Notes: generated from the sequence alone by a model not told the origin. 64,000 nucleotides of DNA from Termitomyces sp. T153 (GCA_018296165.2 JACKQL020000145.1:34620-98619); one strand, 5' to 3'; shown: positions 42,258-54,787, counted from the stretch's first letter. A program made the numbers and translations.

Positions 42258-43829
42258 CTATGGAAAGTATGCCCCAATGTTGAGTGACATTCCTTCCAAT
42301 TCATTAGCACCGTCGTCCAAACCCTCTCCCTCGGGCAAAGTCTTATTCCAACGCCACACTTGCAACTCACAAAGTGCCGCAAGACCATACCCCTTGAACT
42401 TCCGAGATCTAGACCGAGCCATAGCAAGAAGACCGCCCGACGAATCCTTGCACCACCTCAGGGCCAGGTGTTCGAGCTGTGGCAGAATCCTTGCGTTACT
42501 CTCACTCAAGTTCCGCGTGAGAACATCCGTAAATTTCTCTGTCACCGGAGGCTCCACAGTAAGATACTCAAGACTCGACATAGTTTGAGAAGAAAGTATG
42601 TCAAGCAATATATCCTCCGCGATCGGATCGCCCGAAATGTCGTAGATGTACTCTTTGAGGCTACATCTGGATCTCAACAGCAGTTCTCTAAACACCGATG
42701 GATCAGGACGGTACAACCAAACTCTCTTTTGCTCAACATGTACAGAGACCAACGAAGGGAGTGTGAGTTTGTTAAATATTTCGTCGGCGGTTCTCATGGT
42801 GACCAGGTGGAGTTTGCGTAGATAAGGAAGAGTGACAGGTGCTTCGGGGGTCGGACGTCTTTCTGGAAATTGAAGGAGATGAGCGTTATAGCATGAGTAC
42901 GGATCGATGAAATGAAGGTCGACGAGGTTCTGAAGCTGAGGTAGAACTTCGAAAAGTGATGCAATCATCATCGTTACTTCGATCGACGTAAGGCGAGACC
43001 ACGGAATCTTCTTTAGGTTCGATTCCAGATAATCAATCTCCCAATAACCACGAGTCAATGACTGAGAGGAATGAAATGCGTCCCAGACTTCTTCTAATGG
43101 CGGGAGCTTGCTGTAGGGAAGGTCTATGGAGTAGCGGCTTGACAAGACAGCAGTTTCGAGCATCGGAAGGCTGCCTGGCTTAAGCCCCGACATCACCTCA
43201 GGAATGCGTCTCGCGAACCTAAAATCGACCGCCTTCCAACGATGCGAATGCGCCATAAGGATAGTCATAACCTCCGACGAGAACGGGTTCGAAACCGGAT
43301 CCTCAGTATTGATCATATGCCCCTCAAACCCATAGATAGACTCGACGAATACGATGCTAAGAGGTGCGTCGCCGGACCGCTCAAGCCAGGCTTCGAGCAG
43401 ATGCATATTTGGCTGTTTGCGAGTGCAGTGAATGGCGATCGAGGACCAGAAAGAAGGCGTCGACAGCGCAATGGCTCTCCATAACATACAAACCTGCGCT
43501 AGAATCGCAGGGTCTAGAGATGCGTCTGGAGCAAGGGTTCTTCTTCGAATTCTGTTGGTGATGGGAGGTCCCCTTGGATTCCAGTGGTTTTGATCGTCAT
43601 CGAGGCAGCCGAAGATCTCGAATAAGATCTCGACGGGGAGACGGAAAATTGGGGCGGAATAGGCGGTGTCTGGAGCAGCTTGCCCGAAGATGTTGGGAAC
43701 GGCTAGAGACTCTTGGATTGATGATACGATAGACTTGATGATTGCGAGATAGCGTGAGACCTGCAGTAGATAAATGAGGCATGAATAGAATAAGCAAAAG
43801 CGAAAACATACATTGCTGCCAGTGTCCAT
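42258..43829 (-). CDS. F-box protein with C-terminal leucine-rich-type repeats
   Basis: ATG at 43829. A 51-nt GT-AG intron (43761-43811, GTATGT donor, CTACTGCAG acceptor) is a multiple of three, so the frame also reads through; the spliced product has 506 residues. An F-box-like domain is at about residues 40-110: APIFRLPVEILFEIFGCLDD, then ILAQVCMLWRAIALSTPSFW and SIAIH, as in many Agaricomycete F-box proteins, followed by WLERSGDAPLSIVF and irregular LRR-like segments (LPMLETAVLSSR, LVDLHFIDPY, LPYLRKLHLVTM, LEYLTVEP, LEHLALRWC). Likely an SCF ubiquitin-ligase substrate adaptor; target unknown. Intact, CpG-rich. Confidence 0.85.
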   Translation of the reverse strand: MDTGSNVCFRFCLFYSCLIYLLQVSRYLAIIKSIVSSIQESLAVPNIFGQAAPDTAYSAPIFRLPVEILFEIFGCLDDDQNHWNPRGPPITNRIRRRTLAPDASLDPAILAQVCMLWRAIALSTPSFWSSIAIHCTRKQPNMHLLEAWLERSGDAPLSIVFVESIYGFEGHMINTEDPVSNPFSSEVMTILMAHSHRWKAVDFRFARRIPEVMSGLKPGSLPMLETAVLSSRYSIDLPYSKLPPLEEVWDAFHSSQSLTRGYWEIDYLESNLKKIPWSRLTSIEVTMMIASLFEVLPQLQNLVDLHFIDPYSCYNAHLLQFPERRPTPEAPVTLPYLRKLHLVTMRTADEIFNKLTLPSLVSVHVEQKRVWLYRPDPSVFRELLLRSRCSLKEYIYDISGDPIAEDILLDILSSQTMSSLEYLTVEPPVTEKFTDVLTRNLSESNARILPQLEHLALRWCKDSSGGLLAMARSRSRKFKGYGLAALCELQVWRWNKTLPEGEGLDDGANELEGMSLNIGAYFP

Positions 43830-45587
43830 GATAAACTTATGGTACGTAGACGAATCTAGCGGAAGCTGGAGAAAGTGTTATTTGTCGAATGCATTTATTC
43901 ATGGCGACCAGCCCCATCTTATTGCAGAAAGAGAGTCCGACAAGCGCCCTTGTAATTTCTACAACGAATGTGTAGACCTTGTTCCTAAATTGGATGACAT
44001 AGTGTCTAGTAAGGACCTCGTTAACGCTGGTAATCGATGAAAAACAACGGTTGCCATAGGTGTCAAATTATGCATAATGTCGTGACGGGGGCAAAATCGG
44101 AATTTAAATGTTCAAGGACGACGGGAGCGCGTCTCCCCTCAAGTTGTTTTGCAAGCAGCCACCCTTGTCTCTTCTTACTCTATATGACCTCCTCTCGCTG
44201 GCTGATGTCCTTGGTGATCCGATTGTCGTCGCTTGTAAAAGAACTATACACAGGGTTTCAATTCCTATGCATTGTCTGAAAATGAGTGGTGTCATGTCTA
44301 TGCATGTTCTCTACTAGGATGGATTTTGTGACATCAATGATCTCGCAAATTACTGAGTAATGGAACACCAACTATAACCATTGCCATTGGATCATGAATT
44401 CTTGTGACGAGGACGAGGAGAAGTATCATGCCGGCGAGGTGTCATTGAGGAACGGCTAGAGCGTATACAGTTGCATGGGCACATGCGTAGTTGGTTCCGT
44501 GTTACCTTTTTGATAATATACATAACTGCACCGATGAAACCTAAATCAATTGTAGTAGGGAAGCTCGAGGCGAAGATGACAGACTGACTTCTCATGTGCT
44601 GGCGTACTGGGGATGGGGGTCTTGTATTGCGCCACCGTTTCCATTATTGTTCAACCTGTCAAAATCTCTATTAGTCAACCCTAATACAAGAACCGCAGCG
44701 GCGTCGGGCGTAGTGGCCATCTAAGAGGACGAAACTTCGAGTATATAATTATTCCGAAGGGATAGTTCTATGGAACAAAGCTTAAGAGAGCTGGGTTCTG
44801 TTCAAGCTCATGGACGTACCCACGGCCCTTCTTGTGGTACTTACAGACCTGTACGCTTCTGCACACTTTTTTTTGGCACGAGGACTACATCAATACCCTT
44901 GTTTCACATGTGTGGCTACCTCGAGAGCTTCTAAGAATGAGAAGCAAGAATCAAGCTGAGTCAGACGATGAAAATGAAGACTGAGGGTCATTTTTAGCTT
45001 GCGAGGCGTGCTCCTCGACTACTTGCCAACCCCTCTTAAGAATTTGCACGAAACACCATGCCTGGATTCGCCAAATATAACCAAGTCATTGACGAATAGA
45101 ATTGACCACGCTTATGTAAGAAAACGAGGTTTTCATGTGGCAACTCAAATTGGTGCTCAGCTTTATTGCCAGCCATGACCCCGCGACGCAACCGACTGCG
45201 CCCTTGGCAATACTCTTGTCGTGCAAATGAAGGCTGATAGGTAAAACCCGATGCAAAAAGGGGTTATGAGACTATGTCTCAAAGAAGCTCCATTATTCGA
45301 AGAAGAATTTTTCGATACTTAGTGATCTTGACATCATGAAGTGCGGCTGGAAGCTTCAACGAGGCTTGAGCATCGTTGGCCTTCTTCCGAATTCACTATC
45401 GCCACTGGAAAAGCTTGTGTCAGGCCCAGCAGTTCTAAACACCATCATAGCGATCGTCTCGTCCCCAACCGTTCAACCTTTGAATCATGGATCCGAAAAA
45501 GGCACACTGAGTCAGCCTCCATTCTTTTTAAACCCTGCAGCAGGAATGTTAGGCTACCGAACCCCCACTCGGTTAACCGAGAACACG
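43830..45587. other. Intergenic between F-box and PL8 genes
   Basis: No convincing gene. A 67-codon minus-strand frame at 44392-44595 has one possible membrane segment (IDLGFIGAVMYII) but nothing else supports it. 45300-45587 is the likely promoter and 5' UTR of the PL8 gene. No repeat shared with the rest of the window was seen. Confidence 0.5.
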
Positions 45588-48500
45588 ATGGAGAACGCGA
45601 TGAAAAGCCTCTCCACATTCCTTCGCTACTCCCACACTCTTTTACTCTTTTTACTCTGCGTCATCGTCCCTTCAAGTTTGACACATGCACACCAATACAG
45701 TGTTAGCCATCTAGGTTCTGGACATACCGTCCCAGCACAATATGGTTCGCGTGCTGTTGTCTTCCCTCCGAGCTATTCGACGAAGATGAAAGCCAGATCA
45801 GAGTCACTGGATACCCTCTACGAGCGGCGCGTTCGAAACATCATCGGCAGTGTTGCTGTCGACCCTAATCGTAATATCTCAGGCTGGTGAGTATCAATCT
45901 TGCTCCTCTTGGGATCTTTGCCAAGACTTCTCCAGGCTCTCGACTCTCGATGATAACGGCAAATGGCCCGATTCCGAGGTGGATTATACAACTGGATGTG
46001 ACGCACGTCGCGCGAATTGGCCTGCTCAAGAACACTGGCGTCGTATCGGTAAGTGATCGATCAGCCGATTTTGTATTTGTAACTCCTAATACCGGAAGTA
46101 GTCCTCATGGCTGCTGCTTGGCATGGAGGCTTGAATCATTCGGAGCAATATACTGGAGATGAGAAACTTAGATCAAAAACATCCGATGCGATGGATTACT
46201 GGTATAGCCGCGACTTCACGGATTTGGCGTGCCTTGATTCAGGTGGGACAGAGGGCTCGAGTTGTACTTGCGAAAACCCTGACAATCTTCTATGGTATGT
46301 TCTTAATTTTAATAATAAGGCTTGCTGACAACTGACCCGCCACTAGGAATACCAATTGGTTCTCCAATGTTTATTCTTTTCCGTTTTCCAGTCAACCACG
46401 TTTCTGACTAGCTAATCCTCAGGTTATTCTCATACCGAAATTTGCCACGTCGGCCTCACTTCTCCTAAAAAATACGCTGACCTCATCGCAAGTAGAGGCT
46501 GTTAAGCAAATGGCAACCCGATCTTACGAGTACAATGTCGATGGTATGACTGGAGCTAATGCTCTTGATGTCGCAAGAATTGGGATGGACTTCGCATTGC
46601 TTACTATTGACATCGATTGGCTGGCTGATGCTTATGATCGTTCCCACAAAGAGCTTATCATCATGGACGAAGTTAGAGCCGATGGAATACGTGCAGATGG
46701 TGCTTTCGGTAGGCAAGTTAGCAATCTTGACTTCATCGCACTCATGCTCGTTTTGTTTCAAGGCCAACATGATGGTATCTTGTATAATGGTAATTATGGT
46801 ACGTGCGAATTACTCACAATACAACGCTATTTGATTTGGGTTTCTAGGCAAAGACTAGTACGTATTTGAAAATGATTGTTTAAGATAGTACTCACCATCT
46901 GTGTCAGTTCGAACGATATTCTCGGGGACGAAATAGAAGCTGCCGGAAGCGACTTTGCCGCCGATGCTGCAGGACAAGCTGCTTTTGAAACACTTTTCGA
47001 GGGGAATAGGTGGATGATTACTCGAAATACCATAACCCAAACCCTTCATTGGGACTTGGTGAGTCATCGACCGTCTATGACGCATTTGGAGCTAATTTTA
47101 CAACCTTAGTCTGTCATTGGACGCTTCGTCACATTTCCTGTAGCTGATATCAAGTGAGTGTCACCTTGAACACTTCACCACGGCCCTTGGTTAATGAACC
47201 GTCAGTGGAGCTACGAACGGCATCAAAATTAACCTCACAGCTGTAGGAGAACTGGGGCAACTGTGGAAATCCCAAAAGTTGTTGGATGTTGCCAAAACTT
47301 TGTCTGCACCTTCCAACGTGAATGCAGGAGGTCTCCTTGGTAATCGTATGTTTTATACCAACGACTACATGGTATGATCCTTCTTCATTTACACCAAAAA
47401 TGATATTTACATGCCTTTTGTTAACAATTAGGTTCACCGAGGGAAGAATTACACCTCGACACTTAAACTTTGGTCAACAAGAACAAGGCATACGGAGTGC
47501 ACGAATTCACAAAACGTGCGTATGACTCTTCTACGTCTGTTTACCCTGCTGAATTCGTGCGGTCCAATAGCCACTAGGATTCCATCTTGCCGATGGTGTG
47601 ACGTACAACTATATCCGCGGTGATGAATACGAGGACATCGCCGCAGCCTGGGACTGGAATCTTATTTCAGGAATCACTACTGACTATGGTGCTACACCCC
47701 TCACTTGCGATAACACTAAGCTTCTCGGGCTTGAAACATTTGTAGGCGGTGCCTCGGACGGTAAAATTGGCGTCGCGGTAATGCGATATACGAATCCCGT
47801 AACAAAAAAATTGAAGTGGCAAAAAGCGTGGTTCTACCTAGAGGGTGACATGCAGCATGTGATGGTTTCTAATTTGACCGGTGCGACCATTCAGTCGCCT
47901 GCCATCTCTGTTTTGGACCAACGTCGTCATGATGGTCCCATCATCGTCGATGGGTCACCGATCAGTGCCTCGGCATACTCATACTCTGCTGCACGCAGTT
48001 TGTGGCACGGCGGAGTTGGTTACAGGTTCGCGAGGGCTGGTGCAGCATTGTACATTGACGTAGGCGTGAAAACTGGTGATTGGTCAAAAATTGGGACTAC
48101 ATCCGAGCCTCCGCTCATGAGCATTGATCTCTTCGCGGCATGGATCAAGCATCAGGGCGCGGACGCGTCGTCATTGTCGTACACAGTATTTCCTGGAACC
48201 ACCGCGGAATCTTTTGCTTCTAGGGCGGCTAAGACCAAAATTCGCTCTGTTCAAAAAAATGCGCACATCTCTGCTGTCGTCGATGACACCCAGGACAATG
48301 GAATTCTCATGGCAGTCTTCTGGGATGCTACAGGCGGCGCATTCACGTATGAACCTAATACCACTTGTGCATCGCTCACTGTTGCTGTCAACGGCAATAC
48401 GGCGTTTATTTATAGGACACACACAGGGCTTATCACGTTGTCGGATCCGTCCCAGCAGTTGACAAGTATTCAGGTCACTTTGACACTGGGGGAAGGTTCA

Positions 48501-48596
48501 GCGCCTCCATGGTGGAGTGGTGCTCGGAAGAAAACATTGGTATTTTCGTTGCCAGAAAGTGGGTTGGCCGGTAGTAGCTTGACCCAGAAAGTGTAA
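45588..48596 (+). CDS. Polysaccharide lyase family 8, secreted, 12 exons, 808 aa
   Basis: Family 8 lyases cleave uronic acid-containing chains (hyaluronan, chondroitin, xanthan) by beta-elimination; fungal substrates are poorly known. Start 45588 (or in-frame ATG 45600). Exons: 45588-45886, 45936-46048, 46102-46294, 46347-46368, 46423-46708, 46763-46798, 46848-46857, 46908-47058, 47110-47153, 47206-47371, 47432-47519, 47578-48596; every junction is GT-AG and in phase. An N-terminal signal peptide (SHTLLLFLLCVIVPSSLTHA) is present. Landmarks: WLSTLDDNGKWPDSEVDYTT; NTNWFSN; ADGAFGQHDGILYNGNYGKD, rebuilt across two introns, with catalytic His and Tyr 9 residues apart as in known family members; GNRWMITRN; then the beta-sandwich part with GDEYEDIAAAWDWNLI and KAWFYLEGDMQHVMVSNLTG. 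Exon 7 is only 10 nt. Intact. Confidence 0.9.
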
Positions 48597-48799
48597 GAAT
48601 ACAAGATCGACGTACTGATGCTTTTGCATTGCCTACTGCAAAAATGTAGCTTTAGCTGGGCGGCGAGTGGAAGCAACATATCTGCACAGGGAAAGATGAT
48701 TAAGTTAAACGCATCTCTACAACTGTGGAGGCTGCCGTCGTGACAATCTCTGCTCTAAGTTGAGCCCTCTGAATTGAATTGACAGCAATGAACTATCCA

Positions 48800-49160
48800 T
48801 TCTTGCCTCTGCTTGTTCTCACACCTACTCACTACTCTAGCCATCCTTCAACTCATTTACATCAACTATATGATCACAGTGATCGAAACAAAACTTTCGT
48901 TCGACTCAGTCTGCTGTATGTCCTCAGGTTACTGGGGTAGAGCAAGATCACCACGCAGGATCCAAGAGGTCAGCTGAGCGGCTTGTTCCTGGTTGAGATG
49001 TGTCCACTCTTCGCGTCTTTATATTATTTTTTCTCCTTGTAAGCCTGTCATTCCTGAGAAAAAAATGTAAAAACAAATCTGCCACAAAGTTCAGAGAAAT
49101 AGTTGATACTCAGTGTGTATGTAGATTGGTTCATCCACACACGAGTATGCATCATATGCT
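48800..49160 (+). repeat. Repeat arm, inverted relative to 51745-52165
   Basis: Shares with the reverse complement of 51745-52165 the blocks CACTACTCTAGCCATCCTTC, GGTTACTGGGGTAGAGCAAG, GATGTGTCCACTCTT and GTATGTAGATTGGTT. This copy still has CG sites (ATCACCACGCAGGATC) where the other has CA/TG. The other arm carries an extra ~60 bp of short AAGTCTGCTGTG repeats. Could be an LTR of an unrecognised element; ends undefined. Confidence 0.6.
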
Positions 49161-49500
49161 CAAGTCCATCTAACACTATGCACGTGTTGTGAATTTGAGT
49201 CGTCGCAGCACATCCACCACTATATGCACGCGAAGCTGACGTTGTGTTATGACAAAGAGGGTTGTCATCCGAGTCCATCAGTCCTTTGTTCTCTGTTGGA
49301 CTTTCCTCGTTGTACTCCAGTCCGACTGCCGCTTGTGTCAACATGCCTTGTCTGAAAATGGGAGGCCTTGTGCTGCAATACTATATGAACCCGGTACGAT
49401 TTTTCTTTGTTGGAATTTCCATTACTCTTACAGGTGGGAGTAGATAGTTCTTATATATTCAATGTTTTTTCAAAGATACTTGATTCTGCTCCTTCTTGGG
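49161..49500. other. Spacer, nothing recognised
   Basis: Transition from the PL8 island to the next repeat block. No coding frame with domain-like composition and no shared repeat was noted. Confidence 0.4.
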
Positions 49501-50240
49501 CTTGAAGGTTCACAAGCTCTTCTGATTCACCAGAGGAAGAGGCTGACTCAGATACCTCTGGAGAGTATATCTCCATACTTTTTTGCATCTTGTGAGTTGC
49601 CTCTTGTGTAATCTGGTGTCCAATTCCACCACCTGTAAAATGCACAAACATATCCCTGTCAACAAAACTAGATATTTTGTGATATTAGTGCTTTGATCAA
49701 CAATGAAAAAACTTGATATTTGCTTACATATTGATGTAATAATGTTCATAATCCACATTCTTTTCTTCTGGCTTCCTTGCCATATATTGACCCAATAGTT
49801 CATCAGTAGTGTTCCCTGAAAATCTTGGAATAAGATGAACTGCACAAAAAACACTGGCAGGATCAACAAATGCAAATGCATTATCACCTTCCATAAAGCC
49901 AATTTGATACATGCACTTCTTGACAGGGCCTGATTTGGCTTAATAATCAGCCCATAACAACAACCAAAAGAAACTCTAGTCACTGAAATGGTTCTCCACT
50001 TTCTAATTTTGCACCATTGCACAGAAAATCATCACAATATGAAAATACCAGTAAAGATGAAACCTGCAATCATCATTATCTGCAAGAACCATCACACCAG
50101 ACTGAGACTGTTCCAACAGTCATAGCCCATAATGTGACTGAGCTGAAGGAGGTAATATGCTAAAGTGCTAGACCCTTCTTGTGAGTCTGAGGAGTGGTGG
50201 TATTACATGCCCAAAAGAAAGCTCTGATACCAATGGGTTT
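49500..50240 (-). pseudogene. Transposon-associated protein remnant with a primer-binding-site-like start
   Basis: Minus strand. At 49660-49920 the text YQIGFMEGDNAFAFVDPASV, FCAVHLIPRFSGNTTDELLG and VDYEHYYINMFVDRDMFVRF continues across a possible intron to TGGGIGHQ. I recognise this as a protein type that recurs in Agaricomycete transposon-rich DNA but cannot name its family. At 50221-50235 the reverse strand reads ATTGGTATCAGAGC, a typical copia primer-binding site (initiator tRNA-Met type), which may be from a separate element. CG-depleted. Confidence 0.45.
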
Positions 50241-50434
50241 ATGAAAGTCAATGAAGTAAGGAGAGTTTTTCACTTGATTTTTAGGCTCATTCCATGGTGG
50301 ATACAGTGAGAGGCAGTGATAGTCATGCTTTACAATATCTGCAAACTGGGGTTACAGGTATATCCAGTAAGAAAAAGACAAGTCTAAGTCATCAAGTGCA
50401 GGTTCATCTTTACTGAAGCTAATTCCAGGGACAT

Positions 50435-51580
50435 TGTCACGACCCGTTCCCCGAAAACCCCGCACATCGTCCATCAACCCCCCGAACCCCCAAAGGGACC
50501 CCCAACGCTCCGCCGAACTTCCACCCATGCCCCGCGCCTACTTCGGCTAACTCTGACGCCTCCCCAGCTAACTCCGACGGCCCCCTGGCCAACTTCGGTG
50601 CCTGCCCCGCAGCCACTGACACTTACCCTGGGCTTCCCGAACCCCGAGAACCACCCCCGCTGTTCCCGATCTTCGCCACCCATCATCAACTCAACACCCT
50701 GCTTCCTCTGACCTATTCTGGAGTATCACGACAACCTCGGGGCAACCCGCGTTCTCCAATGATCCCATCAACGTATCAGCGCGGCACAATCTTCGATCAC
50801 AACTGACACCCACCCACTCCGTCAAGCTCCGCCAAGCCCCGCTGCCACAGCCGACGTACCCCGAAGTCCTCCGATAGTCAGTATATAAGTCATCGAGTAG
50901 CTCTTCGTACTCTAGTCTTGAGATTGCTTAACGTTACCTATGGTCTGATTGTTTCCTTTTCGTGTTTCGTGTCTCATTCTCCTTACTCTCAGTCTCCCGG
51001 TCTTATCTCAGTCTCCCGGTCTTATCTCAGTCTCCCGGTCTTGTCTTGTCTCCATTTTGTTATCGTTCTCGTTATCGTCTCGTATCTCCACTCGAATCTA
51101 CTCTTGTTCCATATCGCCTCGTCCAATGCTGTCTCGGTGACTTCGTCCGACCGTTGTGCCCAAGCCTTCATCATCCCTAACGACCTCACAAACTCCGCGA
51201 TTACGATTACAAACCCCAACACTCCTTTACCAGGTCCGAACCTCACTCTTCGCTTGGTCCCGGACTCCATCAGCTCCAAATGATCTCCCATCAAACCCTG
51301 GCTCCGTCCCCATTGATCACACAGCCACCTACTCCCTTGCTTCCGCAAATCTCCTGTACAGCCTTCTGCCTGAACCCCGCCAAGACCATCTCGTTTCCCC
51401 ACAATCCGACTTCTCCGGACCTTCCCAGATCTGTCTGGATCACATCTCCCCAACTACCCGCGCAAGCCACCAGGGCCCGGAACATCTTCGAGTGTTCGGT
51501 TACCAATGCAGGGGAATCACGCCCGCCTAGTAAGGACTCGCCCAGTGCAGCTCAGCCCCCGGGGTCAGCGGAACCTGACA
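50435..51580 (+). mobile_element. Solo gypsy LTR (1146 bp), TSD GACAT
   Basis: TGTCACGACCCGTTCCCC at the left end, GGTCAGCGGAACCTGACA at the right end, flanked by GACAT at 50430-50434 and 51581-51585. TATATAAG near 50883 may be the promoter TATA box. A 19-bp motif TCTCCCGGTCTTATCTCAG is tandemly repeated three times near 50991-51045. CpGs are largely kept. It shares the family of the LTRs at 54788 and 60125 but has diverged from them. Confidence 0.9.
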
Positions 51581-51744
51581 GACATGGCATGAGCCAAAGT
51601 CAGACTACAAGAAAAAAGAGTGGCTCATAGATGTTTGAACCTTGATAAAAGTGCATTTGACATTGAAGATATGTGTACAAGATGGTGGTTGGTTGAATCA
51701 GTCTGGTCCATGTGTATCTCTGAAAACCCTGCTTTTTCATCAGG

Positions 51745-52165
51745 TGCTGAGTGGATGATGCATACATGTGTAACTGGTGTGTGGATAAACCAATCTACAT
51801 ACTCACTAAGTATCAACAATTTCTCTGGACTTTCTGGCAGATTTGTTTTGTTACTTTCTCAGGTGTGACAGGCTTATAAGCAATGAAGGGATACTCAGAA
51901 GAAGAAAAATATATAAGGATGGGAAGAGTGGACACATCTGAGCCAAGAACAAGCTGCATGCTCCACTCAATCTTAGACCCTACATGGTGATCTTGCTCTA
52001 CCCCAGTAACCTGATGATTCACAGCAGACTTGATGATCCACAGCAGACTTGATAGAAGACTTGATAATTCACAGCAGACTGAGTCAAAAGAAAATTTGGT
52101 TGCAATCACTTTGATCATACAGTTGATGTAAATGGGTTGAAGGATGGCTAGAGTAGTGAGCAGGT
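51745..52165 (-). repeat. Repeat arm, inverted relative to 48800-49160
   Basis: The decayed partner of the repeat at 48800-49160. It abuts the truncated start of gypsy copy 5 at about 52170. The two arms enclose ~2.6 kb that includes the solo LTR at 50435. Confidence 0.6.
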
Positions 52166-52169
52166 ATGA

Positions 52170-54050
52170 GAAATGGAAACAAGAACCAAACTCCCATCCA
52201 TTTGAGGACCCTCAGGACCCCTCCCACTCCTTCCATGTGCAGTGTGAGGAATCTGTTGGAATACAAAGCAAAGCCCCACCTCCCATTCCCCACCAGCAGG
52301 AAGAGCTTAATGTGGCATCCAACATCTTGAGAAGCCTCAACTCTGCAGGGGGGCTGTTTGACCAACCTGCCACCCACACCCTGGCCCTCTCCACTCATCC
52401 TTAGGCAAACTCTGTCCCCAGCACCTTCTGTACATAGGACCAACCTGCCATCCCCAAGCCCCACACCCAACAATTCCCTCTGCATGTTGACAATGACAAC
52501 CAAACCCTCTTCTACATTGATGAGCCTGGTAACTCTGCCAACAAGATTGCCCAATGCAACAGCCCTCTCTGAGACAGACCCCCTCACTTTGACCTCCATG
52601 CTCCTTGTGTCAATGCCCCTCCACCCTTCCAGAACATCCCAGCTCCCCTGAGGCAACCCACAGGCCCCAGGGCACCCCAACCCCTCTCTCTATCAACCCT
52701 CCTTGTCCCCCACCCATTCTAATGCTCAACCCCCTGCCAACACTAATTACTTTGGACCCCCACCCCTAGAGGACCCTCTCCCTCCCAATGGACCCCCTCT
52801 CCCTCCCAATGGACCCCAGGGCCTCCCCCAGGCAATACTGGTCAGCCCCCTGGCAGTGGACCTCCTAATAGCAGACCTCCTGGAGGATGGGGTAGCAGAC
52901 CTCCTGGAGGATGGGGCCCAGCCATGGACAACTTCCCTCCTCAGCATGGAAATGGGAACAATTACTACTACTACTACTACTACTACTACTACAATGCCAG
53001 ACCCCTGCCCCAAACCACTCAGGATAATACTCACAATGCACTGGCTTGGGAAGGAAAGCTTGACATTCAAAAGCCCAAACCATGTACTGGTTGCAACCCC
53101 TAGAAATGGAGAACCTTTAAAACATAGTGTCTAACCATGTTCCAAGCTAAGCCTATTATCTTCCAGCTTGAGAGCTTATGAGTAGCCTTTGCCATGTCCT
53201 ATTTGCAGAGTATCACCTTCAACCACTACATGGCACTACTCTAGTTTGACCCCAACAATCCCATGCTCTCCAATTGGCTTGCCTTCACCCAGGAGTTCTC
53301 CAGTAAGTTTGGTGTCTTTGATACTGTAGCAGAAGTGGAGGAGAATCTCTTCAACCTCTAAATGTGTGACAATAAACACTTCACAACCTTCATCATACAA
53401 TTTGAATGGGAGGCCTACAAAACAGGATGGAATTACAATGCCCTCCAATTTGCACCCTGCTTCAATGAATCAAGGACATCCTCTGCCTCACACCCAAGCA
53501 AACTACATATGATGGCTACAAGGCACTCATTACCCAGGTTGACCAATGTTACTGGGAAGACCAGAGCAAGAACACAGCACTGCAGACTACATGGAACACC
53601 TCCAGCAATACTAACTGGCAGTCCAGAGCAACCAATGGCAATTGACCCTCAATACCCACCAATCCTGCCAACCCTGCACCCCATTCTCCTCCAAGCTGAG
53701 GGCCTCCCAGCACCAATTGATCTCCAGGACTATGCCCCCCTGCCCAACTCAATGCTGCTGACCTCCAGGAGGCCCTGAAACCCCTGGACACCAATAATCT
53801 TAATGATGCTCTGGACTCCACCAACAACCAGGAAGCTCTATGCATGAACAAGATTCAGAATAGGCCCTGGATCGATGTATTGGAGGAAACTCAGGAGAAA
53901 TGATGGAAAGAGGGTGCATGCATCCTATGTGGTGAACAGCGACATTTTATCAGTAGTTGCCCTAAACATCAGGTGATGGGACATGCCATATGGACTATTG
54001 ACAGGGAAGACTGTGACTACTAGTTTATGGAAAACAAGTCAGCAGTTTAG
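52170..54050 (+). pseudogene. Gypsy copy 5: Gag region with poly-Tyr tract and zinc knuckle
   Basis: Blocks parallel to copy 1: HSFHVQCEESVGIQS, ASNILRSLNSAGGLFDQP, a Gly/Pro linker with repeated RPPGGWG, a (TAC)n run coding ten Tyr at ~52962-52993 (five in copy 1), the Gag core (LAFTQEFSSKFGVFDTVAEV, YKTGWNYNALQFAP) and a zinc knuckle near 53930 (LCGEQRHFISSCPKHQ, first Cys at ~53917). The 5' end is truncated at the repeat arm ~52165. Gag continues, after the nested insertions, at 61714. Confidence 0.75.
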
Positions 54051-54787
54051 GTCTCTGTCAGGTTCTGCTGACCACAGGGGCTCAGCTACACTGGGCGAGT
54101 CCTTACTAGGCAGACATGATTCCCTGCACTGACAACTGGGCATTTGGAGGTGTCCCAAACACTGGGGACTTGTGAGGATAGTTGGTGGAGATTGATCTGA
54201 GCAAGTCTGGGGAGGTCCGGAGGAGTAGGGGACAAGCTGCAAGGAAGGGGGATGGGCTTGGTGGGGTTCAGGCACAAGTCTGTATGTGAGTATTGCGGGT
54301 GTGGAGGAGGTGGAGGCTACGCGAGTGATGGAAGTGGAGCCAGAGTTTGATGGGGGATCAATGGAGGTTGATAGAGTTCAGAGCCAAGCATGTAGCAAGG
54401 TCTGGAGTTGGTTAAAGAGTGTCTGGGATTCATAATTGTAATTGTGGGGTTTGCAAGGCATTAAGGTTGGGAAAGATAGGAACACAATGGATGGGATGGA
54501 TCAAATGAGACAAGACAGAGTCAAACAAAATGAGACAGAGTCAAGACAAGATGGAGATGAGAACGAGAATAAATTCAGGCAGAGATACAAAACAATAATA
54601 AAAATGATAATGGAATAGAGACAAGACAAGACTGGAAGACTGAGAGTAAGAAAATGAGACTAAGAACATGAAACATGAGAGAGAAACAATCAGACCATAG
54701 GTAACATTAAGCAATATCAAGACTAGAGTATGAAGAGCTACTCTATGTCTTATATACTGACTACTGGAGAGCTCTGGGGAATGTTGG

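Noticed and set aside
44392..44595. Small membrane protein gene on the minus strand
   Set aside because: One hydrophobic stretch in a 67-codon frame with no further support; not distinguishable from chance.
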